A DNA stretch of 64,000 bases, from the NCBI GenBank assembly GCA_040771825.1, contig JAXGZG010000005.1, forward strand, positions 186,001-250,000, given 5' to 3'. Below, piece after piece: positions 23,478-31,976 of this stretch. This DNA comes from JAXGZG01 sp040771825 (GTDB taxonomy: Bacteria > Bacillota > Sulfobacillia > Fermentithermobacillales > Fermentithermobacillaceae). The translations under genes were made by a program, and so were the position numbers. Below the pieces are notes generated by a model. It saw nothing but the letters and a program-made list of their open reading frames with translations, searched no databases and was not told where the DNA came from. Every line of letters starts with the position of its first letter. Position 1 is the first letter of the stretch.

Positions 23478-24899
23478 CTACACGCTAATCTCTTTCCAGT
23501 GACCCCGCTTAAGGCGCCCGTAGTAAAGACCGGCCCTTACAACCCAGTCCAAGAACATAGCAACCCAAGCGGCAACTAAGCCCATACCGAAATGGTTTAT
23601 GAGGACGTAAGTGAGGGCAAACCGGACCCCCCATACTCCCAGCACAGTAACGTACATTGCTACCCTGGTATCGCCTGCTCCACGCAACGCCCCGGGGATC
23701 ACAAAACCAATGGCTTCTGGGATCTGGGTGAAAGCCACGATCCTAAGAAGCGGAATACCCTTAGCGATAACCTCAAGATCGTCGGTGAAGATTCTAAGGA
23801 ACTGGCCGGGCAAAAGGAAGAACAGCGAACCCATGGTGCCCATGGTTAGAACACCCATCTTTATAGACAACATGGCGCTCTTTTCGGCCCCGTCAGGATC
23901 CTTAGCCCCTAGGCGCTGACCCACCAGAGCAGTTGCGGCAGTGGCGAAACCCAGGCCGGGCATGTAGGAGAAGGACTCGCAGTTGAGAGAAAGCGAATGA
24001 GCCGCGTAAGAAGCCGTTCCTAACCCCGCCACCTGTCTGGCGTAACCGATTTGACCCGAGGAGGTGAGGACTCTCTCGAGCATTGCCGGGACTCCGACAT
24101 TGAGGATTCTCCCAAAAAGGCTCCAATCAAACTCGGTTACAGTCTTCTTCCAGCTAACAACGATCTTCCCTCCCGGCCTAGAGAGAACCACCAAGATAGC
24201 CAGCCCCCCTAAAGTCCTGGAGATGGATGTGGAGAGCCCCGCTCCTGCCGCCCCCATCGCTGGCGCACCCATGCGCCCAAAGATGAGGATGTAGTTGGTA
24301 AGTATGTGAAGGGCATTCAGCCCTAAGTTGATGAACATTGGAGTTCGGGTATCGCCGGCGCCTCTGAGCGCGCCTGTGGCGATGGTGAAAACGAAAAACA
24401 GAAGCATACCTGGCATCATGGCTCTTACGTAGCCGCTTCCTATGGCCCTTACGGCGTCGTCTGCCTTCATGAATGTAACGATCCATTCGGCTTTTGTGAA
24501 TCCTAGGTAGCCTATGAGAGATCCGAAGATGAGCGCGATAAGGATGGACTGTCCGGTCACCTTGCCCGCTTCTTCCCTGTTCCCTGCGCCTATGGCCCTG
24601 GCCGATAAAGCGGTTGTGCCCACAGACAGACCCATAAAGAGCGCGTTGATGAGAAAGAACGGCTGCATACTCAAGCCTACCGCCGCCACGGCGTCCTTGC
24701 CAAGGCGCCCCACCATGGCCATGTCCACCACTTGGCTGACCATGGCCAAAGCCTGTTCCAGAACTACCGGCCAGGCCAAGGCCCAAGTGGCTCTCAGGAT
24801 AAGACGGCTTTCAGCGTCATCCCCAAAGATCTTACCGAAGAATCTTGGCCAAAGCAGTCCTTGAAAAGGCTCCCTTGGCTCGGGCAGCGCACTTCCCAC
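23478..24899 (-). CDS. MATE-family efflux transporter
   Basis: A 473-residue transporter with twelve membrane spans in two similar halves, typical of NorM/DinF-like MATE exporters that move drugs or metabolites outward using Na+ or H+. Visible landmarks are WPVVLEQALAMVSQVVDMAMVG at the first span (read in two pieces), GLSVGTTALSARAIGAGN, ALRGAGDTRTPM and, in the second half, the matching ALRGAGDTRVAM. The GTG at 24899 is preferred because GGAGGTG ends six bases upstream; six further codons are open upstream. The substrate cannot be inferred. It lies alone between the riboswitch region and a hairpin. Confidence 0.92.
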   Translation of the reverse strand: MGSALPEPREPFQGLLWPRFFGKIFGDDAESRLILRATWALAWPVVLEQALAMVSQVVDMAMVGRLGKDAVAAVGLSMQPFFLINALFMGLSVGTTALSARAIGAGNREEAGKVTGQSILIALIFGSLIGYLGFTKAEWIVTFMKADDAVRAIGSGYVRAMMPGMLLFFVFTIATGALRGAGDTRTPMFINLGLNALHILTNYILIFGRMGAPAMGAAGAGLSTSISRTLGGLAILVVLSRPGGKIVVSWKKTVTEFDWSLFGRILNVGVPAMLERVLTSSGQIGYARQVAGLGTASYAAHSLSLNCESFSYMPGLGFATAATALVGQRLGAKDPDGAEKSAMLSIKMGVLTMGTMGSLFFLLPGQFLRIFTDDLEVIAKGIPLLRIVAFTQIPEAIGFVIPGALRGAGDTRVAMYVTVLGVWGVRFALTYVLINHFGMGLVAAWVAMFLDWVVRAGLYYGRLKRGHWKEISV

Positions 24900-24972
24900 A
24901 AAACGCACCTCCGGCACCTAGATATCCTAGCGCAAATACTTCGCTGCCCAAAACATGAATCCCTCCAAGAAC

Positions 24973-25005
24973 GATTAGGGGCTCGCTGGCAAGGAGCCCC
25001 TAATC
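24973..25005 (-). terminator. Strong hairpin after the glutaredoxin gene
   Basis: A perfect 12-base inverted repeat (GATTAGGGGCTC at 24973-24984, GAGCCCCTAATC at 24994-25005) with a 9-base loop, between grx and the MATE gene. The T-tract on the minus strand is weak (CGTTCTT). Confidence 0.6.
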
Positions 25006-25066
25006 ACGCAGTCTTCCGCCCATTAATTATCCGGCCAAGTCAACTCGCCTAGAATACCGCTTGGCT

Positions 25067-25306
25067 CTACTTCCCTAGCAACTGGTCGATTTTCTGCTTG
25101 TCGAATCCCACAACCGCTTGGCCGTCAATGTTCAGAACCGGCACACCCATCTGCCCGGACAACTTGACCATCTCTCTGGCCGCGGCGATGTCGACAGAAA
25201 CGTCTTTCTCCTCGTAAGGCTGGCCAATCTCCTTGAGATATGACTTGGCCCTTGTGCACCAAGGGCAAGTTGGTGTGGAGTACACCGTAACCTTATGCTC
25301 TGTCAT
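25067..25306 (-). CDS. Glutaredoxin-like thiol-disulfide oxidoreductase
   Basis: A 79-residue thioredoxin-fold protein with the CPWC active site near the N-terminus (STPTCPWCTRAK), the cis-Pro loop GVPVLNID and the C-terminal GFDK motif. It belongs to the small Grx/NrdH-like group common in anaerobes without glutathione, where it is probably reduced by a thioredoxin-reductase-type enzyme. It stands alone, divergent from the AbrB/PIN pair. Confidence 0.92.
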   Translation of the reverse strand: MTEHKVTVYSTPTCPWCTRAKSYLKEIGQPYEEKDVSVDIAAAREMVKLSGQMGVPVLNIDGQAVVGFDKQKIDQLLGK

Positions 25307-25349
25307 TTCCCATAACCCCCCAAATCACCATTTGTTTCTCTGCTTAAGG

Positions 25350-25383
25350 TATCTTCCACGGATATCTTCCACTTTGCCGTGGA
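25350..25383 (+). repeat. Direct and inverted repeat upstream of the AbrB/PIN pair
   Basis: TATCTTCCAC occurs twice 13 bases apart (25350-25359 and 25363-25372). The first copy overlaps TCCACGG (25355-25361), which is mirrored by CCGTGGA (25377-25383). The site lies in the 196-base divergent gap between grx and the antitoxin gene and could be an autoregulatory operator. Confidence 0.4.
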
Positions 25384-25502
25384 CGTTTTCAATGACTTCA
25401 AGCTGAAGCGTAGCCCTAGACAGCGGTTTTTACACTGGCGTGCATGGTCTGGGCATACTAGGAAGAGCCCTTGGGCAAGAACCTCCAGAAGAGGTGAGCT
25501 TT

Positions 25503-25718
25503 GTGTACAGAGTCACTGTCTCGTCCAAAGGCCACGTAGTAATCCCTGTTGTACTCCGAAAGAAACTCGCTCTTGGCCACGGCACAGGACTCAGAGTGTA
25601 CGAGCAGGGCGGGAAGATAATCCTGGTACCCGAGGTCTCGGACCCTGTAGGCCACGGGCTGGGGTTACTAACGCGCACAGGCCAGGGAACCGACAAGGGC
25701 GGAGATGGCATTGCCTGA
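25503..25718 (+). CDS. AbrB/SpoVT-type DNA-binding protein, probable antitoxin
   Basis: A 71-residue swapped-hairpin AbrB domain: VYRVTVSSKGHVVIPVVLRK, then LALGHGTGLRVYEQGGKIIL. The family motif is SSKGQIVIPxxxRxxL. The GTG at 25503 is preferred because GAGGTG lies six bases upstream; the frame is open for 21 more codons. It overlaps the PIN-domain gene that follows, the usual arrangement of a VapB/MazE-like antitoxin and its toxin. The C-terminal region after the AbrB fold (about residues 48-71) would bind the toxin. Confidence 0.8.
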   Translation: MYRVTVSSKGHVVIPVVLRKKLALGHGTGLRVYEQGGKIILVPEVSDPVGHGLGLLTRTGQGTDKGGDGIA

Positions 25719-26184
25719 CTGTCAGGGCTGCAACGAGGCGTTTGTCATGGATTCCTCGTCGCTCTTGACCTACCTGCGAGGGGACCCGGGCGGCCACTTG
25801 GTTCAGCGCATTCTCAGGCAATCGGCAGAATGCGGGTACCGAATCAGGGTGGCCCCTGTAGATCTCCTGGAGGTCTACAGGGAATCCGCCAAGGAGGACT
25901 CGCTTCTTGATGAAGTGGCGGCGCTTATGGAACAGCTTCCCTTGGAAATTGTACCTTTTGCGGGAAACGATGCGGTGCAAATAGCCAGAATCGCCATGGA
26001 AAACCCAGAACTTGGATACGGCCGGTCGGCGTCACTTCAGTTGGCTCGATCCTTGGGCGCAACTCTAGTCACCGCAGACGAAGGCCTCAAAGCCGCGTGG
26101 GAACCATGCCTATTTGTAAAAGGTGAAGAGGGAAAGGGCGGCGAAACCCACAATAACCAAGACGTCTCTAAAGACGTTCTATGA
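25711..26184 (+). CDS. PIN-domain protein, probable VapC-type toxin with one acidic residue replaced
   Basis: A 157-residue PIN-domain protein. The first acidic residue is in FVMDSSSLLTYL, the second in LLEVYRES, and the last in GATLVTADEGL. The third, normally Asp in the helix before that strand, aligns with Arg in GYGRSASLQLAR, so the metal site may be incomplete. PIN toxins cleave RNA and are held by the antitoxin encoded just upstream. The TTG at 25711 has GGCGGAG six bases before it; an ATG at 25705 directly abuts that site. A C-terminal Lys/Glu/Gly tail extends beyond the fold. Confidence 0.75.
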   Translation: MPDCQGCNEAFVMDSSSLLTYLRGDPGGHLVQRILRQSAECGYRIRVAPVDLLEVYRESAKEDSLLDEVAALMEQLPLEIVPFAGNDAVQIARIAMENPELGYGRSASLQLARSLGATLVTADEGLKAAWEPCLFVKGEEGKGGETHNNQDVSKDVL

Positions 26185-26216
26185 AAAGTAATCTCCGGCT
26201 GCGAGGAGGCCCTGGC

Positions 26217-26705
26217 ATGGAAATCCAATGGGAACTAGTCTCCGTAGAAAAATCCGAAGAGGCCAACGTAATCATCGGACAAAGTCACTTCATCAAAACC
26301 GTGGAAGACCTCCACGAGGCTATGGCTAACGCAGGAGGTGGTATCAGGTTTGGCATAGCCTTCTGTGAAGCTAGCGGCGCCTGCCTCGTGCGGGCCTCGG
26401 GCAACGACGATACGCTCTTGGCTCTGGCCAAGACCAACGCAAAATCCTTGGGAGCAGGTCACTCCTTCATCATACTCATGGAACAAGGCTTCCCTATCAG
26501 CGTGCTTAACGCCATCAAAGCCGTGCCTGAAGTATGCGGTATCTTCTGCGCTACCGCAAACCCAGTGCAAGTGGTCGTCGCAAAAACCGCTCAAGGGCGG
26601 GGCATCATGGGCGTAATAGACGGAAATGCGCCCAAGGGAATAGAGGGCCCTGAGGATATCCAGTGGCGACACTCATTCCTCAGAAAGATTGGGTACAAAC
26701 TCTAG
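26217..26705 (+). CDS. Adenosine-specific kinase family protein (DUF355-like)
   Basis: A 162-residue protein that matches the small archaeal and clostridial family named adenosine-specific kinase. Visible motifs are ANVIIGQSHFIKTVEDL, FGIAFCEASGACLVR, GHSFIILM, CATANPVQVVVA and GRGIMGVIDG. Homologues have been reported to bind adenosine, but the physiological role is poorly established. The ATG at 26217 has GAGGAGG seven bases upstream; an upstream start at 26181 would overlap the toxin stop. It is convergent with hbd, with a single base between the stops. Confidence 0.88.
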   Translation: MEIQWELVSVEKSEEANVIIGQSHFIKTVEDLHEAMANAGGGIRFGIAFCEASGACLVRASGNDDTLLALAKTNAKSLGAGHSFIILMEQGFPISVLNAIKAVPEVCGIFCATANPVQVVVAKTAQGRGIMGVIDGNAPKGIEGPEDIQWRHSFLRKIGYKL

Positions 26706-26706
26706 A

Positions 26707-27552
26707 TCAATAGCTGAAGAACCCTTGGCCTGTCTTCTTCCCCAGCCTGCCATCGTTCACCATCTCCATGAGAAGTGGACATGGCCTGTACTTGGGGTCC
26801 GCGAACTCGGTATACAGAGTGTTCATGATGGCATACAGCACATCGATGCCCACCAGATCCGCCAAGGCCAGGGGTCCTATGGGGTGGTTTGCTCCTAGCT
26901 TCATTGCGGCGTCAATATCCGAAGGCGACGCCACCTTTTCCATGACCAAATAGGCAGCTTCGTTCATAAGCGGGCAAAGGAGTCTGTTAACTACAAACCC
27001 TGGGGACTCCCTGACCAATACCGGGGTCTTGCCCATTTTCTCCGCTAGGGCTTTGCCCCTTGCCACAGCATCCTCGGAGGTCATATCTCCCGGCACGATC
27101 TCCACCAGCTTCATCACAGGTACAGGGTTAAAAAAGTGCACCCCCACGAAGCGGCCGGGATCAGACACCGATTGAGACATGGTTGTGATAGAGAGAGAAG
27201 AAGTGTTCGACCCAATGAGGGTGTCCGGTGACACTATCCCAGATACTCTCTCTAGGACCGCGCGCTTAACCGCCATGTCCTCATACACCGCCTCTATCAC
27301 CGCATCTCTGTCAGTTAATAGCGAATCATCAGACCCATAAGTTAACTTCGATAGCATGGCGTCTTTCATGTCCGAAGAGATCCGGCCCCGGTCTACTCCT
27401 CGAGCAAGGCTTTTCTCCACCGCCCGGTACGCCCCATTTGCAAGTTGATTGGACACATCGATGATCGCCACGTCGAAACCTGAAACGAGACCGGCCTCGG
27501 CAATGCCTCTTCCCATGGTGCCGGCTCCCACCACTCCCAACCGGACGGTCAT
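26707..27552 (-). CDS. hbd: 3-hydroxybutyryl-CoA dehydrogenase
   Basis: A 281-residue NAD(P)-dependent dehydrogenase that interconverts acetoacetyl-CoA and 3-hydroxybutyryl-CoA. The Rossmann motif GVVGAGTMGRGIAE is at the N-terminus; then SNTSSLSITTM, GVHFFNPVPVMKLVE with the catalytic His, and NRLLCPLMNEA in the C-terminal domain. The ATG at 27552 has CTAGGAGGGG upstream; nine further codons are open. Other butanoate-pathway genes (thl, crt, bcd) are not nearby. The gene starts 23 bases after the AI-2E-family gene, probably in one unit. Confidence 0.95.
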   Translation of the reverse strand: MTVRLGVVGAGTMGRGIAEAGLVSGFDVAIIDVSNQLANGAYRAVEKSLARGVDRGRISSDMKDAMLSKLTYGSDDSLLTDRDAVIEAVYEDMAVKRAVLERVSGIVSPDTLIGSNTSSLSITTMSQSVSDPGRFVGVHFFNPVPVMKLVEIVPGDMTSEDAVARGKALAEKMGKTPVLVRESPGFVVNRLLCPLMNEAAYLVMEKVASPSDIDAAMKLGANHPIGPLALADLVGIDVLYAIMNTLYTEFADPKYRPCPLLMEMVNDGRLGKKTGQGFFSY

Positions 27553-27575
27553 GAAAGCCCCTCCTAGTATGATTC

Positions 27576-28658
27576 TCATGGTTTCTCATTCTTCGGAAGT
27601 CTCGGGGATTCCTTGCCGCGGGACCCGAATATGGCGCGAAGGAACTTGTAGAGAGCCCCGAGGACCCCGGCCACAGGCACTGCCACAAGGATCCCCCAGA
27701 CTCCAAGCAGTTCTGCGCCGGATAGCATTGAGAACATCACCCACAATGGGTGCAGACCCACCCTTGAGGCAGTGACCTTTGGGACCACGAGGTTAGAGTC
27801 GAACCACTGGATGACCACAATGACCCCCAGAGCCCACACCATGGTCATGGTGGATTTGGCTAGGGCCGCTAGAAGGATGGGTATGGCCCCTATGATGGGG
27901 CCAAAAAACGGGACAAACTCCCCAAGCCCGCTCACCATGCCCAGAACTGCCCCATACTTGATGCCCAGTATGGCGGTGGCCGCCCATACCATGGCCCATA
28001 CGGCCAAGGCCACTAAGGATTGTCCCCTTACAAACCCGCTGACGACCCTGTCAATGTCCCTCACTAGGTCGACGTATGGCACAGGGTAACGGGCCAAAAA
28101 CACCAAGGCACGCTGCCGCCAGCGATTCATATCCCTCAGGATATAGTAGGCGATGACCGGGGAGATCACCAAATATGATATGAACGCGGCAGATGAGGCA
28201 AAGTACGGAACTAGGTTATCGCCAATCCTATCCAGGAACGCTTCTAGCCACTCTAGGAGGTTCACTAGTCCGCGGTCCAATCCTCGAGGCAGGTTGTGCC
28301 GGGCGGCTACATCCCTGATGGCTGCCCTGTAGGTCTGGACAGTGGAAACCAGTCTCGGAATCTCGCCGGCTAGCACCCTGATGTCGTTAACGAATCTGGG
28401 CACAAAGTACACAAGGACTACGGCTAGCGTCAGGAACAAGATTGCGTAGACCGCCAGTATGCTTCTTGCCCGGGAGACTTTTCTGGCTTCAAGCCACGAT
28501 ACCGCCGGCTCAAGCATGAAACTGATGAACCAGGCTATGGCGAAAGGCGGCAGTATCTTGCGGACACGATAGACGAAGTAACCGGCTCCAAAAACAATAA
28601 GGGCACGGGAAAGTGCCCTTACGATCCTGCGCCTATCAGTCAGAGAACCGGTTGGCAA
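27576..28658 (-). CDS. AI-2E family membrane transporter
   Basis: A 360-residue membrane protein of the AI-2E (YtvI/TqsA-like) family, with seven to eight spans, a central soluble segment (about residues 95-150) and the conserved GLGEFVPFFGPIIGAIP block. Family members are linked to autoinducer export or Na+(Li+)/H+ antiport; the function here is open. The TTG start overlaps the preceding small gene by 23 bases and has no clear ribosome binding site, so coupling to that gene is likely. A short Lys/Pro/Arg-rich C-terminal tail is present. Confidence 0.88.
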   Translation of the reverse strand: MPTGSLTDRRRIVRALSRALIVFGAGYFVYRVRKILPPFAIAWFISFMLEPAVSWLEARKVSRARSILAVYAILFLTLAVVLVYFVPRFVNDIRVLAGEIPRLVSTVQTYRAAIRDVAARHNLPRGLDRGLVNLLEWLEAFLDRIGDNLVPYFASSAAFISYLVISPVIAYYILRDMNRWRQRALVFLARYPVPYVDLVRDIDRVVSGFVRGQSLVALAVWAMVWAATAILGIKYGAVLGMVSGLGEFVPFFGPIIGAIPILLAALAKSTMTMVWALGVIVVIQWFDSNLVVPKVTASRVGLHPLWVMFSMLSGAELLGVWGILVAVPVAGVLGALYKFLRAIFGSRGKESPRLPKNEKP

Positions 28659-28833
28659 CCCGGCCCAGCGTCCCTTGGGCGGTCCTAAGCATACGCTGGG
28701 CTGACTTCCCCATGATCATCCTGGTGCGTTCCATGGGGGTCTGACGACGCCTGAACATCATAGCGGCGAGGCCAAACATAACTCCAACACCGGCTCCCAA
28801 AGCCATGCCATCCCAAAAGGTGCGGTTCTTCAT
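28636..28833 (-). CDS. Small membrane protein of unknown function
   Basis: A 65-residue protein with one glycine-rich membrane span (about residues 9-27, GMALGAGVGVMFGLAAMMF) followed by a basic amphipathic helix. The shape recalls YtxH-like proteins, without firm sequence support. The ATG is preceded by AAAGGAGGGG. It is translated just before, and overlaps, the AI-2E family gene. Confidence 0.65.
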   Translation of the reverse strand: MKNRTFWDGMALGAGVGVMFGLAAMMFRRRQTPMERTRMIMGKSAQRMLRTAQGTLGRVANRFSD

Positions 28834-28861
28834 GATCGTGGCTTCCCCTCCTTTGCCGAGC

Positions 28862-29128
28862 CTACCGCGGGTCTTTGAGTTCTGCGGTAGCCTCTAGTGT
28901 CGCCAGGGGCGTGGCCGCGCCCAGAGCATCGGGCTGGATTGCCGCTTCTTCCAAGGAATCTAACAGCACAGTCCCGTCAGGTTCCAGGCGGTACATGCGA
29001 AACCCGTCTCTGGTGGGAACAAACTCGATGTTACAGTCCCAGCAGTAGTACTGGTTTTGGCCAATCCTTCCCACTGCTCTACTTTTGCACTTCGGGCACA
29101 CCAACTGCAAAACGCCTCCCTTTGGCAT
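28862..29128 (-). CDS. Small zinc-ribbon protein
   Basis: An 88-residue protein with CPKC and CWDC (LVCPKCKSRAVG, then YYCWDCNIEF), a treble-clef or ribbon that should bind one zinc. The C-terminal half is acidic and Ala-rich (LEEAAIQPDALGAATP). The function is unknown. A TTG six codons into the frame (29110) lies closer to the GGGAGG sequence and may be the real start. Confidence 0.7.
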   Translation of the reverse strand: MPKGGVLQLVCPKCKSRAVGRIGQNQYYCWDCNIEFVPTRDGFRMYRLEPDGTVLLDSLEEAAIQPDALGAATPLATLEATAELKDPR

Positions 29129-29171
29129 TTTGCCCAGGAGGCGCTTAGGCGATACCGGTTTCTTGATAGCC

Positions 29172-30530
29172 TCACGTATCTTGGGATCTGTTCCGGTTTG
29201 GCTTCTCCCACTCTGACGGACGGTAGTACTCTGCTGTCTCTAATTCCTTGGGCAGGTACTGCTGCCTGACATGGTGACCGGGATGCTCGTGGGGGTATAC
29301 ATAACCCACACCGTGCCCCAAAGATTCGGCCCCGGAATAGCCTGTTCCCCTCAAGTGCAAAGGAACCGGATAGGCTGGCTTCTGCCTCACATCCTCTATG
29401 GCTTTGTCGATAGCCACCACTGCTGAGTTAGACTTGGGGGCCGAGGCCACATACATGGTGGCCTGAGCAAGCGGAATTCTGGCTTCCGGCATTCCCAGAT
29501 GCTCCGATGCCCTAAAGGCAGCCTCTGCTAGGACAAGGGCCATCGGATCGGCATTCCCCACATCCTCAGCGGCACAGATGCAGAGGCGCCTCGCGACGAA
29601 CCTTGGGTCCTCTCCCGATTCTAGCATTCTGGCCAGCCAGTATACAGCTGCGTCAGGGTCGCTGCCCCGCATGCTCTTTATATAGGCAGATATGATGTCA
29701 TAGTGCTGATCGCCGGTCTTGTCGTAGAAAAGCTGTGGGCTTTGGGTAATCTCTAGAGCTTTCTGAAGCGTCAGGCGGATCGCGCCGTCCCGCCTTTCGC
29801 CCACGTTGTAAAGAGCCTCGAGCACGTTAAGGGCTGATCTTGCGTCCCCTTTGGAGAACCCTATGATGTGCTCCAAAGCCTCATCCTGGATAACTATGGG
29901 AATGTCGGGACTTAGCTTGGCCAAGCCCCTCTCCTTGTCTTCTATGGCGCGCCTTACTATGGCGGCAATGTGCTCCGGGGACAGGTGCCCAAAAGAAAAC
30001 ACCCGCATTCTAGACAGAAGAGCCCTATTGACTGCGAAATAGGGATTCTCGGTGGTCGCTCCTATCAAGACAATGGTGCCTTTTTCCACATGGGGTAACA
30101 AGGCGTCTTGCTGGGCTTTGTTGAACCGATGGATCTCGTCTAGGAAGAGAATGGTCTTTCTGCCCCGCCGTCGCAACTGCTCGGCTTCGGCTGTGACATT
30201 CCTGACGTCCTGGACGCCGGATGTGACAGCTGACATCTGACGGAATTCGGAATGAGTGAGCGTGGCCACGAGCCTGGCAAGCCCCGTTTTGCCTATTCCA
30301 GGCGGTCCCCAGAATAGCATTGAAGGCACTCGGTCTTCTTCAATGGCTTTCCTGAGAGCCTTCCCCGGACCTACCACATCCTCTTGCCCAACGTATTCAT
30401 CAAAAGACCGGGGCGTCATGCGCAAAGCCAACGGCGCATCACCGGGTATCTCCAAAAGGTTCATCTTGTCCCTTTGGCTAGTCTTCTCAGCCAGCGGCTC
30501 TTGGCCCCATAGTCCGATCTGGTTCAACAC
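29172..30530 (-). CDS. rarA: Replication-associated recombination protein A (RarA/MgsA AAA+ ATPase)
   Basis: A 452-residue clamp-loader-like AAA+ ATPase. LALRMTPRSFDEYVGQEDVV opens the core; Walker A is WGPPGIGKTGLA, Walker B is ILFLDEIHRFNKAQQD, sensor 1 is IGATTENPYF, and the sensor-2 Arg is in GDARSALNVLE. The C-terminal MgsA domain (KTGDQHYDIISAYIKSMRGSD, split here for length) and RRLCICAAEDVGNADP are typical. RarA acts at stalled replication forks. The start is GTG at 30530; two further candidates lie within the first 23 codons. Confidence 0.95.
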   Translation of the reverse strand: MLNQIGLWGQEPLAEKTSQRDKMNLLEIPGDAPLALRMTPRSFDEYVGQEDVVGPGKALRKAIEEDRVPSMLFWGPPGIGKTGLARLVATLTHSEFRQMSAVTSGVQDVRNVTAEAEQLRRRGRKTILFLDEIHRFNKAQQDALLPHVEKGTIVLIGATTENPYFAVNRALLSRMRVFSFGHLSPEHIAAIVRRAIEDKERGLAKLSPDIPIVIQDEALEHIIGFSKGDARSALNVLEALYNVGERRDGAIRLTLQKALEITQSPQLFYDKTGDQHYDIISAYIKSMRGSDPDAAVYWLARMLESGEDPRFVARRLCICAAEDVGNADPMALVLAEAAFRASEHLGMPEARIPLAQATMYVASAPKSNSAVVAIDKAIEDVRQKPAYPVPLHLRGTGYSGAESLGHGVGYVYPHEHPGHHVRQQYLPKELETAEYYRPSEWEKPNRNRSQDT

Positions 30531-30542
30531 TGACCCCTCGTT

Positions 30543-31586
30543 TTACTTGTGCAGACCCCTTACCAATCCGGCGATACGGTTCAGGCCCTCTTGGCAGGCT
30601 TCCCTGGACACATCGTGGTGAGTCACTATGCGCACCACATAGGGCAGGCTGGCGTTGGCCCACACGCCCTCTTGTTTCAGTAGATTCGAGAACGTAGCCG
30701 CATCAATCCCTAGCCCTCTGGTGCCTACAGCGACCATGTTGGTCTGAACAGTTTCTAGGTCGATATCGAGCCCCGGGACCTTGGCCAAAGACTCTCCTAT
30801 CATCCGGGCGTTAGCATGATCTTCTGCCAACCGGTCCACCATGTTCTCAAGGGCGACGATCCCTGCCGCCGCCAGAATTCCGGCTTGGCGCATTCCGCCG
30901 CCTAGCATCTTCCGGTATCCTCTGGCACGGTCGACAAATTCACGAGAACCTGCCACCAAAGAACCTACGGGCGCACAAAGTCCCTTGGAGAGGCAGAACT
31001 GGACTGAGTCGGCATACTTGGCGATTTCCTTCGCCTCCACCCCCATGGCCAGGGCCGCGTTGAAGATACGCGCCCCGTCCAGGTGTACGCTAATGGATGC
31101 GTTTTGGGCCACCTGGTAAATGTCTTTCATGTTGGACAAGGGAATCACGCAGCCGCCGGATCGATTGTGAGTATTCTCCAAGCATATCAAGGTCGTCTTG
31201 GGAAAATGGATGTTCTTGCCCCGAATGGCATCTTTGACTGCCACGGGATCCACAACTCCCCTGGAGCCTTTGACGGTCTTAGTCATGACCGATGCCAAGA
31301 CCGCGGGCCCACCCACTTCGTACATGAAGATGTGAGCTTGTTCCTCCAGGATGATTTCGTCACCTCGTTGTGTCCACGCCAGCACCGAGATCTGGTTCCC
31401 CATGGTGCCGCTTGGAACAAATACGGCGGATTCCTTTCCCATGATGCTTGCCCCAAGTTCCTCGAGTCTATTGACAGTAGGATCGTCGCCATAGACGTCG
31501 TCGCCTACTGGAGCCTCATACATGGCCCGGCGCATTTCTTGGGTTGGTTTCGTAACTGTATCTGACCGAAAATCGATTATCTGCAT
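30543..31586 (-). CDS. ltaE: Low-specificity L-threonine aldolase
   Basis: A 347-residue PLP enzyme of fold type I that splits L-threonine/L-allo-threonine to glycine and acetaldehyde. It begins MQIIDFRSDTVTKPTQEMR, with MYEAPVGDDVYGDDPTVN, the PLP-contacting HLDGARIFNAALA and the lysine region FCLSKGLCAPVGS (Schiff-base Lys in SKG). The ATG at 31586 is two bases after the thioredoxin stop and has GGAGGAG upstream; 13 more codons are open upstream but overlap trxA. It is the terminal gene of the polA-coaE-trxA-ltaE group. Confidence 0.94.
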   Translation of the reverse strand: MQIIDFRSDTVTKPTQEMRRAMYEAPVGDDVYGDDPTVNRLEELGASIMGKESAVFVPSGTMGNQISVLAWTQRGDEIILEEQAHIFMYEVGGPAVLASVMTKTVKGSRGVVDPVAVKDAIRGKNIHFPKTTLICLENTHNRSGGCVIPLSNMKDIYQVAQNASISVHLDGARIFNAALAMGVEAKEIAKYADSVQFCLSKGLCAPVGSLVAGSREFVDRARGYRKMLGGGMRQAGILAAAGIVALENMVDRLAEDHANARMIGESLAKVPGLDIDLETVQTNMVAVGTRGLGIDAATFSNLLKQEGVWANASLPYVVRIVTHHDVSREACQEGLNRIAGLVRGLHK

Positions 31587-31588
31587 CG

Positions 31589-31954
31589 CTATCGCGCTCC
31601 TCCGGACAGTAATCCTTCTATCCAACGGGAAAAATCCTCAGGCGTTCGAGAGCCGCTGTACCGCTGGGCTTCAGCCTTTCCCGAGAACGCAATAATCGTT
31701 GGTATCATGGTGATTCCGTAGGTTTCGGCAAGGGCCCCTTCATCGTCCACATTAACCTTGAGGAAAGACACCTTCCCGGGATGGACTTGGCTCACTTTCT
31801 CGGCGACATCTTGGAAGACAGGCGCGAATCTCCTGCAGGGCCCGCACCACGGGGCCCAAAAATCCACGATGGCAAAGTCGCGGGATGTGACTTGGGCTTC
31901 AAATGTCTTCTGGGTAGCCTCCGTGACAAGGGAATTCTCGCTTCTTGAAGGCAA
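31589..31954 (-). CDS. trxA: Thioredoxin
   Basis: A thioredoxin of about 121 residues with the WCGPC active site (FWAPWCGPCRRFAP), the VNVDDEGALAETYGI segment and the cis-Pro in MIPTIIAF. The TTG at 31954 is chosen because GGAGGGG ends five bases upstream; the frame is open five codons further. It would reduce protein disulfides in the cytoplasm. The N-terminus is about ten residues longer than in minimal thioredoxins. Confidence 0.94.
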   Translation of the reverse strand: MPSRSENSLVTEATQKTFEAQVTSRDFAIVDFWAPWCGPCRRFAPVFQDVAEKVSQVHPGKVSFLKVNVDDEGALAETYGITMIPTIIAFSGKAEAQRYSGSRTPEDFSRWIEGLLSGGAR

Positions 31955-31976
31955 ATGTCTCCCCTCCAATTGGGTA

